From Nemertoderma westbladi (Eukaryota; Xenacoelomorpha; Nemertodermatida; Nemertodermatidae), in NCBI GenBank assembly GCA_032718475.1, contig JAUCBJ010005497.1, forward strand, positions 1 through 53,547: a stretch of 53,547 nucleotides of DNA. The letters run 5' to 3'. Under the pieces are notes generated by a model that saw only the letters and a list, made by a program, of their open reading frames with translations, did not search any database and was not told where the DNA came from. Of the stretch, positions 41,949-52,111 are shown piece after piece. How positions within the stretch are numbered: the first letter of the stretch is position 1; each line of letters opens with the position of its first letter. The translations under genes were made by a program, and so were the position numbers.

Positions 41949-44900
41949 ATGAGTGTCTCAGACAAGGAGGCACTAGAGGACAGCTACGAGACGGCGGCTG
42001 GACCGCCGACTGACGATAGCGTAAACATTACTGTTGATGACAATGCCGACTATGACGACGCAGCGAGCGACGCTGACGTAAGTGAACAGGAGGACGAGAC
42101 AGTGACTAGTGAGGAAGAAGAACTACCTCAGGTAATAGTATTAGGATCCCCTACCGCTACTGTAAGGAAGGATTGTACAGCAACCCGGACAGAGGTGAGT
42201 GATAGGGAGGGTAGTGTAGCAGAAGCGAGAGCCCGGAGCCCGGTTTCCAGACCTGTGGGTATGGTAAGTGCCGTGGTCCCAGCGGCTGTTAGGAGTACCC
42301 GTAGTTCCCGAAATAATCCTTCAAGTCCACCGAGTGTGAGTCAGGTAAGTGATAGAGAGTTCGACACTGCGATAAAGAAGAAACTTCGCGCGCACGCCGG
42401 ACATATAACACGGACGGCGGACAAGGTAAGGAAAATGTTAGCCGACTTAGCGAACATCGGGAGGGTAGAGTTAGTAGAGATTAGAAGAGGATACAACTCA
42501 GCGTTATTCAAGCAGACGGAGGAGCTTGCAGTCCTAGCAAAGAAGGCAGTAGAGTCTCAGTCGAGCGACGTGGCGACGAGGATTTACGACAGGGTTTTAG
42601 CAGCCTTGTTGGAGCACCGCGAGTTATCGGAGCGATTCCGACGAGTTAGGACGGAGAACTGGCTGCTATGGGCATCACAAGCGCAGGCGACTCAAGTGAG
42701 TGACGCAGAGTTGAGAGACTTAGTGGAGCGAGAAGAGATCCAAGATAAAGAGGAGCGCCGTTATCAAAGGGAAGTTACTAGCTGGCTGATGCAGAATGGA
42801 GTGGTGGTACCGGGCCAGGTGCTACCGACGACGGAGAACATCCAACAGAGGACGTTGACTCCACCCGACGATGCATCCAGAGACAGCGGCGATTCCCAGG
42901 TTAGTCACGCGCGAGGGAAGGTTATATGTGCTAGATCCCTTGTTTCTCACAACTCGGCGGAGGAGAGAAGACGCCGACTGGACGAACAACAGGCGGAAGT
43001 TTTGCGTGCATCGGAAGCACGGAAGGAAGCCGAACGAGAAAGGGAGCGAACACGTAAGTTAGATGCAAAGTTGCGGGAGTTGGAAGAGAAAGGTAAGCGT
43101 GAGCAAGCGGAACGCGAACAGAAGGAACGCGAACTCCAACTTGAACGCGAACAGAAGGAACGCGAACTCCAACTTGAACGCGAACGAGAAGCGAAGAAAC
43201 GCGAATTCCAACTTGAACGCGAACGTAAGGAACGCGAACTCGAGATCGAGAAAGAGCGACAAGCGTTGTATGAAGAAAAGGCGCGTGTGGAAGAAGAGAG
43301 CGCAGCGAGACGAGCGAGGGAAGAAGAAGAACGTAAATTGGCGCAGTTGGAAAGTGCGAGATTAAGTTTAGAGAGCGAAGAACGGACTAGGAAGGCGAAC
43401 GAAATCGCCGAGAAGGGGATGCGAATGATCGAAGAATGTGGGGCGAGTGTAGGGACCGAGTTGCGAGAACTGTTCGCACTGCAGAAGGCCGAACAGGAAG
43501 CGAGAACTCCGACCATACGCGAGTCGACGACGACCAGAATTCCTATACCCGGTCCAGCTATTACGAGTACACGGATCGCTAAACCGTTCTCTACATATCG
43601 CACACCAGTTGGTATTAGTGCTTCACCTATCGCGCAGGATCCACGGCATCAGAACACCGCTCCACTATACACCGAACGCGACAACGAAGAATTTAGAGAA
43701 GAAACTCCGACGGGCCGAGTATTGGGCGAACCGAACCCGCGGGTTTGGAATACGCGGACGGAGCGCCGACCCAGTTCGACGGAGAACTTCCGGGTTAAAC
43801 CGGAAGAGGGATCATATGAGAGACAGCGAATTACTCAGATAGAGCCGACTATACAACAGAACCCTAGCCAGGAATTTATTACGAGGGATGAGTTAAGTGC
43901 TAGTTTAGCGCAAGCTATATCGCCGCACATCCAACCTATAACGGACATGCTTAGCAACCTACGGTTAAAGGAAGCAGCCCAGGTAAGAAGTAATTCTAAT
44001 CCTAGCAGGCCTGAGTTAGATAAGGTCCAGCCTAGTCAACGAGTACGCATATCGGAGGAGACTATACCACATAGACCTCAGGTAAGGACGCCTGTCCCGA
44101 ATATTCATAATCCCAATTTCGAAAATTCGGCTGAGAAATTTATACAAGAAGCTTGGGTCAGGGCCGCGCGCAAACCATCGCGAGCGCTAAGGACTGACAC
44201 TGAGTCAAGCGATGAAGAGGAAGACATGAGACGTCAGAAGTCCCGAAACTATAAGGAAAGAAGGACCGACGCGGAGCAGGTAAGTTGGAACCACCGGGAA
44301 AGGACCAGACTTAACAACCCTGCGGAACTAAACCATTTGTTAACCCGGAACGACGCAACCCTTAGAGACATAGGTAAGTTTGCTGCTAGGCAAGGACTGC
44401 CGACGCAACAACCCCAGAAGTTTATGGGCAACCATAAGCATTGGAGGACCTTCAAAACCTATGTCGACGAGCAGCTAACCAACAGCACCTTTACTCCCAA
44501 CGAGAAGTTCAACTATTTGCTTCAGATGCTCCATCGAGAACCTAGAGCCATTGCTGATAACTTCGTCGGCAACGAAAGAGCATTCGAGTTAGCGATGAAG
44601 ACGCTTAGTGACATCTACGGGAATAAAACCAAGATGGCGCAGTCGATAGTAGAAGACTTGGGTAAGGGCGGAAGGATTACAACTCCGTTAGAGCTGTTGA
44701 ACTTAGCGAACGCTATTTCGAACGCATTAGACATCTTGAGGACGGTGAATCTACCTCATCATGGTGATCACGCCGAAGTTTTAAAGAGCGTAATAAGACG
44801 TCTAAACATGCGTTATCGACAGAAATGGCGCAAATTAGAGAATAAGTTGGAGGGCCAAGGTAAGGTGTTGACACTTCAGCATATTCATGACATGATAGCC

Positions 44901-47900
44901 ACAGACGCAGTAGCAGAGATGAAATCAAACTTCTCAGAAGAGAATATGAGGGAGTCTAAACCTGTTACCGGTAAGTCTATGGTAAGTTTTGACGATGACA
45001 GGACCACTGTGACTTATAACTCAGTAGACAGATATAATTCGAATACCCCAGCCTTTAGATCAGACTCGCGAGTATGGTCAGGTGAGCGGTTAGATAGACC
45101 TAGGTTAAAGCAACAGGAGTTGCCGGATGGATTTGTAGGTTGCCAATACTGTTTACTAAAGGAGGTAAGATCTGACGACCATAAGTTAGATAGTTGCAGA
45201 CGGTTCAAAGAATTAAATTCGGAACAGAGAAGAGTTCAAGTGCGGACGTTGGACACCTGTTGGGCATGTCTTGCGCCAGGCCATGTACGGCGGCAGTGCC
45301 CGAACAGCAAGGACGGATGCATGGAATGCGGCAGACTACATCACAAGTTGCTACATGCGGATTTCCACACCCCAACGGACCGTTACTTACAGCGAAATCC
45401 TCACAGGAAGGGGAGCAAAGAACCCGTATCGATAAGGAGAAATACGTATACCGGCATCCAGGACGATGGTTACCAACCAGGTTCGTCGGACGAAGATGGC
45501 GAGTCGAGCGCGAGAGAAGTGACCTGCCAAGGTTTCACTGCGGATAGTTCATCGACCCGCGCGCGGACGTATTTATCATCGGCCACGTCGGAAATATTTA
45601 GCGTGATTCCGGTGAAACTCACTGGCGATAAGGGATCGAAGCGGATATATGTGATGTTGGACACTGCGTCCACATTATCGTATATCGACGAGGAAGTGGC
45701 GAGAGCTATTTCTAGCTTCCAGGACGCCGAGGAGATCCAAATAGAGTTGAAGTCTATGCACGGAGTAGGAGACCTCAAGGGACACAGAATTTCGGTGGAA
45801 CTAGATTCCCTACTTCCGAGAGACCAACACACTCGACAAGAACGGAAAGCTTTGCCATTGGACGGATTTAAGTGTCTAGCTATGAAGGGATTCGGCAGGC
45901 AGTTAGGTAAGGTGCCGCCGATGAGTCCCATAGCACAGGAGTATTTTGACAAGCTCAGGATACCGAGACACCAGGTAGGTTATAGGAATGTTTCTATGTT
46001 GATTGGTGCAGAACAGCTGATCGCACACCAAATATGGGAAACGAGACCAGCTGAGCCGCATGTCAATGGACCACATGCCCACAGGACTATATTAGGTTGG
46101 TATACACGAGTACCCATGTCTTATGAGTTTACAGGTGGCGACAAGCCAATGGACAGATACGACGAATTACAGCCTATAACTCAACCACCGTTAGTAGAAC
46201 CACCAGACATAGACGAGTTTAGGAGAACCTGTATTGACCACTATAGTGACTTTAGCGAGTCGGACGAGGAGTTGATTCCCGATAATGTTAGGTTGTCGGA
46301 ACCACTTCATAACGACCGGACAGATAGTGAACCCGAGGACTGCTGTTATCAGACCCGTGGGTCTGGTTCAGCGGCCCACGCTACCTATTTAAGTAACGTT
46401 TTGACTTATACCGACATAGTGGAGGGTCAAGTGGCTAAATATCGAGACCTCGACATTTTCCAATACAGTGAGGAGGAATTACAGAAGGAATTGATACGCC
46501 AGGACCTCGAGACAGGAGCCAGAACCGTCGAATGGCTGGATAGGGACGCAATGGAACCCGGTGGATATGACCTAGCCATGTCTACTGATGAAAAACGGTC
46601 GCTGGAGATGATGGAAGATACCATACGTCTGCTACCGACTGGACATTTTGAAGTTGGAATGTTGTGGCGTCGACAACCACCTAAGTTGGAGAACAACTAC
46701 AACTTAGCCTTGAAAAGATTGAACGGAGTAAGGGCTCGGTTGTTGAAGAATCCAGACATTAGGGAGAAGTATTGCGCCCAGATCAACAACTATTTCGCCA
46801 AGGGATTTGCTGGGAAGGTAGAGGACCCTGACTTAGTGACAGACCAGACTTATTACCTTCCACACCACTATGTGACTCACCCTGACAAGCCAGACAAAGT
46901 CCGAGTAGTCAACGACTGCGCAGCAGTCTATAGAGGTATGTCCCTGAATTCAGAGTTGATGGATGGTCCCAACCTGAATAACTATTTGATTGGAATACTG
47001 TTGCGTTTTAGACAGCGGCGATTCGCATTTACTTGTGACATCGAGGCGATGTTCCACCAGGTAAGAGCCTGTAAGGCAGACCAGGATAGCCTTCGCTTTC
47101 TCTGGTACGAGAATGAAGACTTATCCGGCCCAGTGGTTACATACCAAATGTACGTTAGAATATTTGGCGCCCGCGATAGTCCGAATGGCACGCTGTTCGT
47201 TTTAAAGAAAACGGCAACAGCCCAGATTGGTAAGTATCCAGTAGAAGTAATCGAGTCCATCTTGAGAAACTTCTATATGGACGACGGATTGGTGTCCAAG
47301 GACACGGCGGAACAAGCCATAGAAGTGGCTCACGGCCTGCAGGAGTGCTTGGCTACAGGGGGATTTCCTCTGACCAAGTTCACTACCAATTCGGAGGCCC
47401 TATTAGAGTCGTTCCCGGTGAAAGATCGCGGGAGCGGAGACATAGAATTGGGGGTAGAACCAATCCCCATGGCGCGAGTACTGGGACTCGCTTGGAACCC
47501 GAACTCAGATAAGTTCCAGGTAAGAGTTAGATTTGAGCCCAGTAGCCCAGACAAAGTTTTGACAAAGAGGATTTGCTTATCGACATTAAGTAGACTATTT
47601 GACCCGATGAACTTTATCAGTCCGGTAATATTACAGGCACGAGCGTGCATGAGGAAAATTTGGTTGTCCGACGTAGAGTGGGACGAACCAATATCTCCTA
47701 TACATGCAAAGCAGTGGAGAGAGTGGGAAGCCGAGTTACATCTATTGAAAAACATAGATGTACCCCGCTCCTACTTCCCGAATCAGCTGGTATTCCCAGC
47801 TGATTTAGAGCTCCACCTATTTAGTGACGCAAGTGACACCGGCTTTGGTATGGTAGCCTACCTTCGCCGAGAGGTAAGTCAGGACAAATTTGAGACGGCT

Positions 47901-50249
47901 TTTGTGACTTCTAGATCAAAGACAATGCCGGTCAAATATATGACTGTCCCTCGTGCAGAGTTACAGGCGGCCGTAGTTTCAGTCGAGGTAAGTAAGCAGA
48001 TAATTGAGGAGTTGGACACGACATTGACCTTATTCTATTGGACGGACGCATCCTTAGTGTTAGTATACATTGCGGCCGACAATATTGCACTAAAGACATT
48101 TGTGGCCAATAGACGCGCTCAGATCGTTGACTTTTCGACGAAGGAACAATGGAGACATTGTCCGGGAGTGTTGAACCCGGCCGACATAACTTCGAGAGGT
48201 GCAATGCCGGCGGAATTTTGTCAGGAAGAGTCGCAGGAGTTTTGGTTACACGGACCTGATTTTCTAACGAGGACACAGGAACATTGGCCAGAGCGACTAA
48301 AGATAGTGACCAATCCGATGCCTGAAGATGCAGAAGTCAAGGTGGAGAAAGTCTCTAAGTCAAAGTCTAAAGCCAAACTTAAGTCATTGGAGCGGCCTGA
48401 AGAGTCATTGGAGCGGCCTGAAGAGTCATTGGAGCGGCCCGGAGACCTGTCAGACCAACAGACTTACGTGACTACTAGGTCCGGAAGGGTAAGTTATGAC
48501 ATAAAACCACCCTTACAGCCTAGACAAGGGTCACAGTTGGTAAGTGACGGACAGAAAATGACCGACAAAATGGAGTCTTTGGTTTCCAAACCTGCGGGTT
48601 TGGATTCGAAACTTCCATTAGTTAGCGGACAACCGTCGCTGGCATTAGAGTCATGCAGTGTTTATGACAAATTACTAAATTCGTCTGCCTCTTGGCTGAC
48701 AATTTGTAAAAGAACTGCGTGGTTAAGCCGATACATTTTGTACCTTTGTTTAAAACATTCGAAACATTTGAGAGAACCATTGAGCACTAATAGTGAGCGA
48801 ATTCGGAAATTGAAACAACCTCTGACAGAGGATGAGATTGATCAAGCGGAATTAAAGCATTTGAAACATTATCAAATGTGTGCCTTCCCAAAAGAATTCC
48901 ATCTATTATCGGCTCAACGACCAGTTCTCTATAAACCCCTTAGAAAATGGAGTCCATTAATCCATAAGGGTTTGATTTGTCATAGATCGAGAATCCAGAC
49001 TGTCGACATAAACTCACAGTTTCGGTTCCCAGTGATAATCCCTAGTCACCCAATAGAATTGCAAAGAGCGATTCTATGGGATATACATAAGAGGTTGCAT
49101 CACGCGGGAAGGTTACACTGTTTGTCGGCAGCGAGACAGCGATTCATTCTATTGCAGCCAAGCAGGGCAGTCGGCACTATGTACGACGCCTGTCTGGTTT
49201 GCAAGAGAGTGAACGCCAGAGTATTGGAACAGGAGATGGGTGAACTCCCGGAAGCGAGAGTGCAGGCATATGACCCACCCTTTACGAACACAGGGGTGGA
49301 TTGTTTTGGTCCGATTGAGGCAAAGAGTGGACGGCTAACCCACAAGCGATGGGGTCTGCTACTGACATGCATGGCTAGTAGAGCCATACACATTGAGCGT
49401 GTGGCAGACATGTCGACCAAATCTCTGCTCCTGGCCTTGAAGAGATTTATGGCCAGGAGAGGACTAGTAAAGGCGTTCTACTCCGATAAGGGTACAAACT
49501 TTGTCGGAGGGAATAGCGAGTTGAACGCGGCTCATAAAGCAGCACAGAATAAGGAAATTTCTGCAGCACTTTTGCCGCAACGAGTAGAGTGGAGATTCAA
49601 TACTCCAGAAAGTCCTTGGAGAGGAGGAAGTTGGGAGCGTTTAGTTCGCTCTGTGAAGCAGGCCATTGCCAAAACATTGCCTGTGAACAAACAACTTACC
49701 GACGACGAACTGGTCACAGCTTTCATTGAAATCGAGCATACATTAAACTCGAGGCCGATAGCTATGTTACCAGACGGTGTTGCATTAACGCCGAATCATT
49801 TGCTAATGCAGAGTCCAGCATTTCTTGTGCCGGCATCAGAACCCGTTAGTGCCGACCTATATAGTCGTAAAAGCTGGAAAATGACTCAATTTGTCGCGTA
49901 CACATTCTGGGAATATTGGCGGGAATACTATCTTCCCACCATATCCACCAGAACAAAGTGGTACAAAACGGTTCGGAGTCTCCAAAGGGGAGATTACGTA
50001 TTGATAACCGAGCCGATTGTCAAGAGAAAGTATTGGGAGACGGGAGTCATCTTGCACACACACCCAGACGCGCAAAACATAGTGCGCACAGTCACTGTGA
50101 AAATTAGGTGCAAGTGTCCGCACCCAAAGAAGTGTAAAACTAATGGTTTACACACCTTGGACCGACCGGTCCAAGATATCGTGTTATTAGAGGAGACACG
50201 TATTGAGACGGGAGATTATAATTTGTCTCCTGCCTCAAAACAGAATTAG
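41949..50249 (+). CDS. BEL element 2 Gag-Pro-Pol polyprotein, 2766 aa
   Basis: A single intact frame. The N-terminal third has an acidic start, then a long Glu/Arg/Lys coiled coil (about residues 340-500, with repeats of REQKERELQLE). The BEL Gag core is about 815-970 (PQKFMGNHKHWRTFKTYVDE). The Cys/His region begins near 1065 (CQYC...HKLDSC, CWACLAPGHVRRQC, CMECGRLHH). The aspartic protease has D-T-A-S near 1238 where D-S/T-G is usual. RT has DIEAMF and YMDDG (about 1776). RNase H-like motifs are FSDASDTGFG, PRAELQ and YWTDAS. Integrase has an HH-CC finger (LHHAG...CLVC, about 2383-2420) and D, D, E in VDCFGP, SDKGTNF and SWERLVRS (about 2450, 2513, 2563). All catalytic residues I can check are present. 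A Cys-rich insert (CKCPHPKKC) lies near the end. The ATG context is ACTATGA. Confidence 0.95.
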   Translation: MSVSDKEALEDSYETAAGPPTDDSVNITVDDNADYDDAASDADVSEQEDETVTSEEEELPQVIVLGSPTATVRKDCTATRTEVSDREGSVAEARARSPVSRPVGMVSAVVPAAVRSTRSSRNNPSSPPSVSQVSDREFDTAIKKKLRAHAGHITRTADKVRKMLADLANIGRVELVEIRRGYNSALFKQTEELAVLAKKAVESQSSDVATRIYDRVLAALLEHRELSERFRRVRTENWLLWASQAQATQVSDAELRDLVEREEIQDKEERRYQREVTSWLMQNGVVVPGQVLPTTENIQQRTLTPPDDASRDSGDSQVSHARGKVICARSLVSHNSAEERRRRLDEQQAEVLRASEARKEAERERERTRKLDAKLRELEEKGKREQAEREQKERELQLEREQKERELQLEREREAKKREFQLERERKERELEIEKERQALYEEKARVEEESAARRAREEEERKLAQLESARLSLESEERTRKANEIAEKGMRMIEECGASVGTELRELFALQKAEQEARTPTIRESTTTRIPIPGPAITSTRIAKPFSTYRTPVGISASPIAQDPRHQNTAPLYTERDNEEFREETPTGRVLGEPNPRVWNTRTERRPSSTENFRVKPEEGSYERQRITQIEPTIQQNPSQEFITRDELSASLAQAISPHIQPITDMLSNLRLKEAAQVRSNSNPSRPELDKVQPSQRVRISEETIPHRPQVRTPVPNIHNPNFENSAEKFIQEAWVRAARKPSRALRTDTESSDEEEDMRRQKSRNYKERRTDAEQVSWNHRERTRLNNPAELNHLLTRNDATLRDIGKFAARQGLPTQQPQKFMGNHKHWRTFKTYVDEQLTNSTFTPNEKFNYLLQMLHREPRAIADNFVGNERAFELAMKTLSDIYGNKTKMAQSIVEDLGKGGRITTPLELLNLANAISNALDILRTVNLPHHGDHAEVLKSVIRRLNMRYRQKWRKLENKLEGQGKVLTLQHIHDMIATDAVAEMKSNFSEENMRESKPVTGKSMVSFDDDRTTVTYNSVDRYNSNTPAFRSDSRVWSGERLDRPRLKQQELPDGFVGCQYCLLKEVRSDDHKLDSCRRFKELNSEQRRVQVRTLDTCWACLAPGHVRRQCPNSKDGCMECGRLHHKLLHADFHTPTDRYLQRNPHRKGSKEPVSIRRNTYTGIQDDGYQPGSSDEDGESSAREVTCQGFTADSSSTRARTYLSSATSEIFSVIPVKLTGDKGSKRIYVMLDTASTLSYIDEEVARAISSFQDAEEIQIELKSMHGVGDLKGHRISVELDSLLPRDQHTRQERKALPLDGFKCLAMKGFGRQLGKVPPMSPIAQEYFDKLRIPRHQVGYRNVSMLIGAEQLIAHQIWETRPAEPHVNGPHAHRTILGWYTRVPMSYEFTGGDKPMDRYDELQPITQPPLVEPPDIDEFRRTCIDHYSDFSESDEELIPDNVRLSEPLHNDRTDSEPEDCCYQTRGSGSAAHATYLSNVLTYTDIVEGQVAKYRDLDIFQYSEEELQKELIRQDLETGARTVEWLDRDAMEPGGYDLAMSTDEKRSLEMMEDTIRLLPTGHFEVGMLWRRQPPKLENNYNLALKRLNGVRARLLKNPDIREKYCAQINNYFAKGFAGKVEDPDLVTDQTYYLPHHYVTHPDKPDKVRVVNDCAAVYRGMSLNSELMDGPNLNNYLIGILLRFRQRRFAFTCDIEAMFHQVRACKADQDSLRFLWYENEDLSGPVVTYQMYVRIFGARDSPNGTLFVLKKTATAQIGKYPVEVIESILRNFYMDDGLVSKDTAEQAIEVAHGLQECLATGGFPLTKFTTNSEALLESFPVKDRGSGDIELGVEPIPMARVLGLAWNPNSDKFQVRVRFEPSSPDKVLTKRICLSTLSRLFDPMNFISPVILQARACMRKIWLSDVEWDEPISPIHAKQWREWEAELHLLKNIDVPRSYFPNQLVFPADLELHLFSDASDTGFGMVAYLRREVSQDKFETAFVTSRSKTMPVKYMTVPRAELQAAVVSVEVSKQIIEELDTTLTLFYWTDASLVLVYIAADNIALKTFVANRRAQIVDFSTKEQWRHCPGVLNPADITSRGAMPAEFCQEESQEFWLHGPDFLTRTQEHWPERLKIVTNPMPEDAEVKVEKVSKSKSKAKLKSLERPEESLERPEESLERPGDLSDQQTYVTTRSGRVSYDIKPPLQPRQGSQLVSDGQKMTDKMESLVSKPAGLDSKLPLVSGQPSLALESCSVYDKLLNSSASWLTICKRTAWLSRYILYLCLKHSKHLREPLSTNSERIRKLKQPLTEDEIDQAELKHLKHYQMCAFPKEFHLLSAQRPVLYKPLRKWSPLIHKGLICHRSRIQTVDINSQFRFPVIIPSHPIELQRAILWDIHKRLHHAGRLHCLSAARQRFILLQPSRAVGTMYDACLVCKRVNARVLEQEMGELPEARVQAYDPPFTNTGVDCFGPIEAKSGRLTHKRWGLLLTCMASRAIHIERVADMSTKSLLLALKRFMARRGLVKAFYSDKGTNFVGGNSELNAAHKAAQNKEISAALLPQRVEWRFNTPESPWRGGSWERLVRSVKQAIAKTLPVNKQLTDDELVTAFIEIEHTLNSRPIAMLPDGVALTPNHLLMQSPAFLVPASEPVSADLYSRKSWKMTQFVAYTFWEYWREYYLPTISTRTKWYKTVRSLQRGDYVLITEPIVKRKYWETGVILHTHPDAQNIVRTVTVKIRCKCPHPKKCKTNGLHTLDRPVQDIVLLEETRIETGDYNLSPASKQN
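43105..43245 (+). repeat. 33-bp coding repeats in gag coiled coil
   Basis: About four units of CGCGAACAGAAGGAACGCGA followed by ACTCCAACTTGAA, encoding EREQKERELQL and variants. The first two units are nearly identical. Confidence 0.85.
48384..48446 (+). repeat. 21-bp coding repeat (SLERPEE)x3 in pol
   Basis: Three units of TCATTGGAGCGGCCTGAAGA, the third altered, between RNase H and integrase. Each unit contains TTGGAGCGG, which is also the sequence immediately before the 3' LTR of this element. Confidence 0.85.
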
Positions 50250-51009
50250 TGTTGGACGCAACTCACTTCGTATGCATTCCTCGTATGCAAATACAAGGAA
50301 ATGCATAGGAGCGGGGTTGTGGTGATTTGCGTTGAGTTTTGTCTGGTGGGTATCAAAACAAAATTTATTTTCAAAATTTTTGGAAAAATTAAAATTTTAA
50401 AAAATTAAAAGTGAACCCAAGACAATTCCAGACGCTGTGTATAGACGCGTTTTAGAATTCGTCTATAGATAAACAGTAATTTGAAAGTCGTGAAGCCTGG
50501 AAAATAGCATTTAGAAACCATGGTGACGGCTATATTACGTAGGAGTGTAAATTGAGTTTAGCAACTTCCACAGATTGGTGCCAACAGTACAACTAGGGTG
50601 CTAAAGGTTAGTAGCACCAGAGGCGTACATGGACCCCACTCAGTAGTTTGCAGTGATGTGTGATGTTCGATTATCAAACCTGTGGGTTTGGTATAGTCGA
50701 GTATTGTGGCTATAGTCCTTTCTAACTACTGTAGTTTAGTACGAGTAATGGGAGTAGTTTGGGCATCAAAAAGTGAGTTGGTCACGGCCAGTTTATCTCC
50801 AAAGTTTTTGCGCTATGCATGGGAATAGGTTAGAGGATAGTTAGTTAGGAAGAGACGGGATCTAGAGAGTCGAACCTGAACTGCTGGAAGGCAGTGGGGG
50901 TGGTTCGGGAGGTCTGTCCTTCGGCGACATCTAACTGATTTACCCACCGTGTAATTGGTTTGCGTAACGGAACACTTATTGGGTTATATATGTATATACG
51001 CGGGGCATA
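50250..51009 (+). other. post-pol non-coding region of BEL element 2
   Basis: No ORF. It contains GGAGCGG at 50308-50314, a small repeat (TCGTATGCA...ATGCATA) near 50270-50307, and hairpin copy 5 at 50674-50691. Confidence 0.5.
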
Positions 51010-51372
51010 ATGGAGAAGGATATTAGAGCGCAACCGCGCAGAGGATTTACTGCCGGAGAGGAGGCGGAGTTACCATTCGCGCGACCGGGATGTAAAGATT
51101 CGAACGTTTACTACCATGGGCGGTCGGTGATGGAGCTAAATGGGAAATACAAACCCACGATTCCCGACCGACTAGACGAGCAACATCCAGAACCGATATT
51201 AACGCGTTGTCAAGCTCACCAGTTCCTTAGATATAACGAGGGAGGTTACCCGATGAGCGACCCGATGATCAGTATCGACTTTAGCGGAAGGCGACCTCCG
51301 AGACCCATTACGCCGACCGTTACAACTTTAGATCCGTATACGGAGATTAAACCTGTTCGACACCCAGTTTGA
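51010..51372 (+). CDS. BEL element 2 post-pol ORF, 120 aa
   Basis: ATG with A at -3 and G at +4. Rich in Pro, Arg and Asp (GRRPPRPITPTVTTLDPYTE), with no membrane segment or known motif. The stop TGA (51370-51372) overlaps a second frame, -1 relative to it, that is open from 51351 to 51671. Both frames are open over about 20 nt, so either a frameshift joins them or a one-base change has split one gene. Because the element is young, an expression mechanism is worth considering. Function unknown. Confidence 0.5.
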   Translation: MEKDIRAQPRRGFTAGEEAELPFARPGCKDSNVYYHGRSVMELNGKYKPTIPDRLDEQHPEPILTRCQAHQFLRYNEGGYPMSDPMISIDFSGRRPPRPITPTVTTLDPYTEIKPVRHPV

Positions 51373-51671
51373 TAGACACGGCGGCGGCCATTTCACTATA
51401 CCGAGCCTATAAGGATCTAGAGGCGCGGCGCGAAGCGGCACGGGACTCGAGTTCCTGGACCACGTTCACTTCGCTTCACCAGGAGAGGAAACTCACGCCT
51501 GAGTATCCAGACGAGATTCGCGCCATCCATCCGTCTACTAACCATACCCACGATCCGCGATTTATACGATATTTACTCCAAATTATTTCGGGAAGTTTCG
51601 ACGAACGCATTATTAAGCCCGAATATGTCCAATCCTTTATATATCATCGTCGCTCTGATATATACGTCTAG
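51351..51671 (+). CDS. BEL element 2 post-pol ORF, second frame (~106 codons)
   Basis: No ATG at the left edge, so it needs a frameshift from the 120-aa ORF, splicing, or a repair of an indel. The sequence is protein-like (AISLYRAYKDLEARREAARD helical, then HDPRFIRYLLQIISGSF). The HDP-plus-helix stretch weakly resembles part of ORF3 of BEL element 1 (HDPMIELKRLYF). The last codons form a hairpin that recurs at 52112-52140. Confidence 0.4.
   Translation, partial: TCSTPSLIDTAAAISLYRAYKDLEARREAARDSSSWTTFTSLHQERKLTPEYPDEIRAIHPSTNHTHDPRFIRYLLQIISGSFDERIIKPEYVQSFIYHRRSDIYV
51638..51664 (+). other. 9-bp hairpin with loop TCGTCGCTC, copy A
   Basis: TATATATCA / TGATATATA around a 9-nt loop. The same loop recurs in copy B at 52112-52140. 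It overlaps the end of the small ORF. Confidence 0.65.
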
Positions 51672-52080
51672 AATTATTACCCAGCGCACAATTGGCGGCC
51701 TAAGGAGACTCGTTTGGGGTCATTGACCTCTGAACGAGTGGAGGATCAGGACCGCCGCGCCCACAGCGACAACAGCCGGAGCTCACAGCTCGCGGCAAGT
51801 ACCAGAAGGAGGAGTCCTTGGCAAGCGTCAAGCCAAGGACGAGCAGTCCCATTCTACTGTTGAAGAAAGAGGAGTTGGCGGAGGCGCCCACAGGGACACG
51901 GCAAATGGGACGAGGCCGAGGGAGGAGCACCAGTCGGGAGATAGTCGGTGCCCAGGGAACGTCGTCGCCGGTTCCGGGAAGTGACGCCTCAAGGACGCCG
52001 TCAACAGAGTCTACAGGGGGTAGACTGGTGTATCTGGAGAGGGGAGCGAGCCCGAGAGACCCAGGAGCTAGCCGATGAGA
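51672..52080 (+). other. purine/GC-rich segment with an 86-codon open frame
   Basis: A frame open to 52078 encodes a Ser/Arg/Gly/Pro-rich sequence (RQMGRGRGRSTSREIVG) without an ATG at its left end. It could be an exon of a spliced post-pol product, or non-coding. Its composition differs from the AT-rich DNA that follows. Confidence 0.3.
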
Positions 52081-52111
52081 CTATAATATCACGGAGCGAC
52101 AGACTCTAGAC

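Noticed and set aside
42947-43603. Minus-strand ORF of 218 codons, Ser/Arg-rich
   Set aside because: Exact antisense of the gag coiled-coil codons; the composition mirrors GAA/CGC/GAG codons. A shadow, not a gene.
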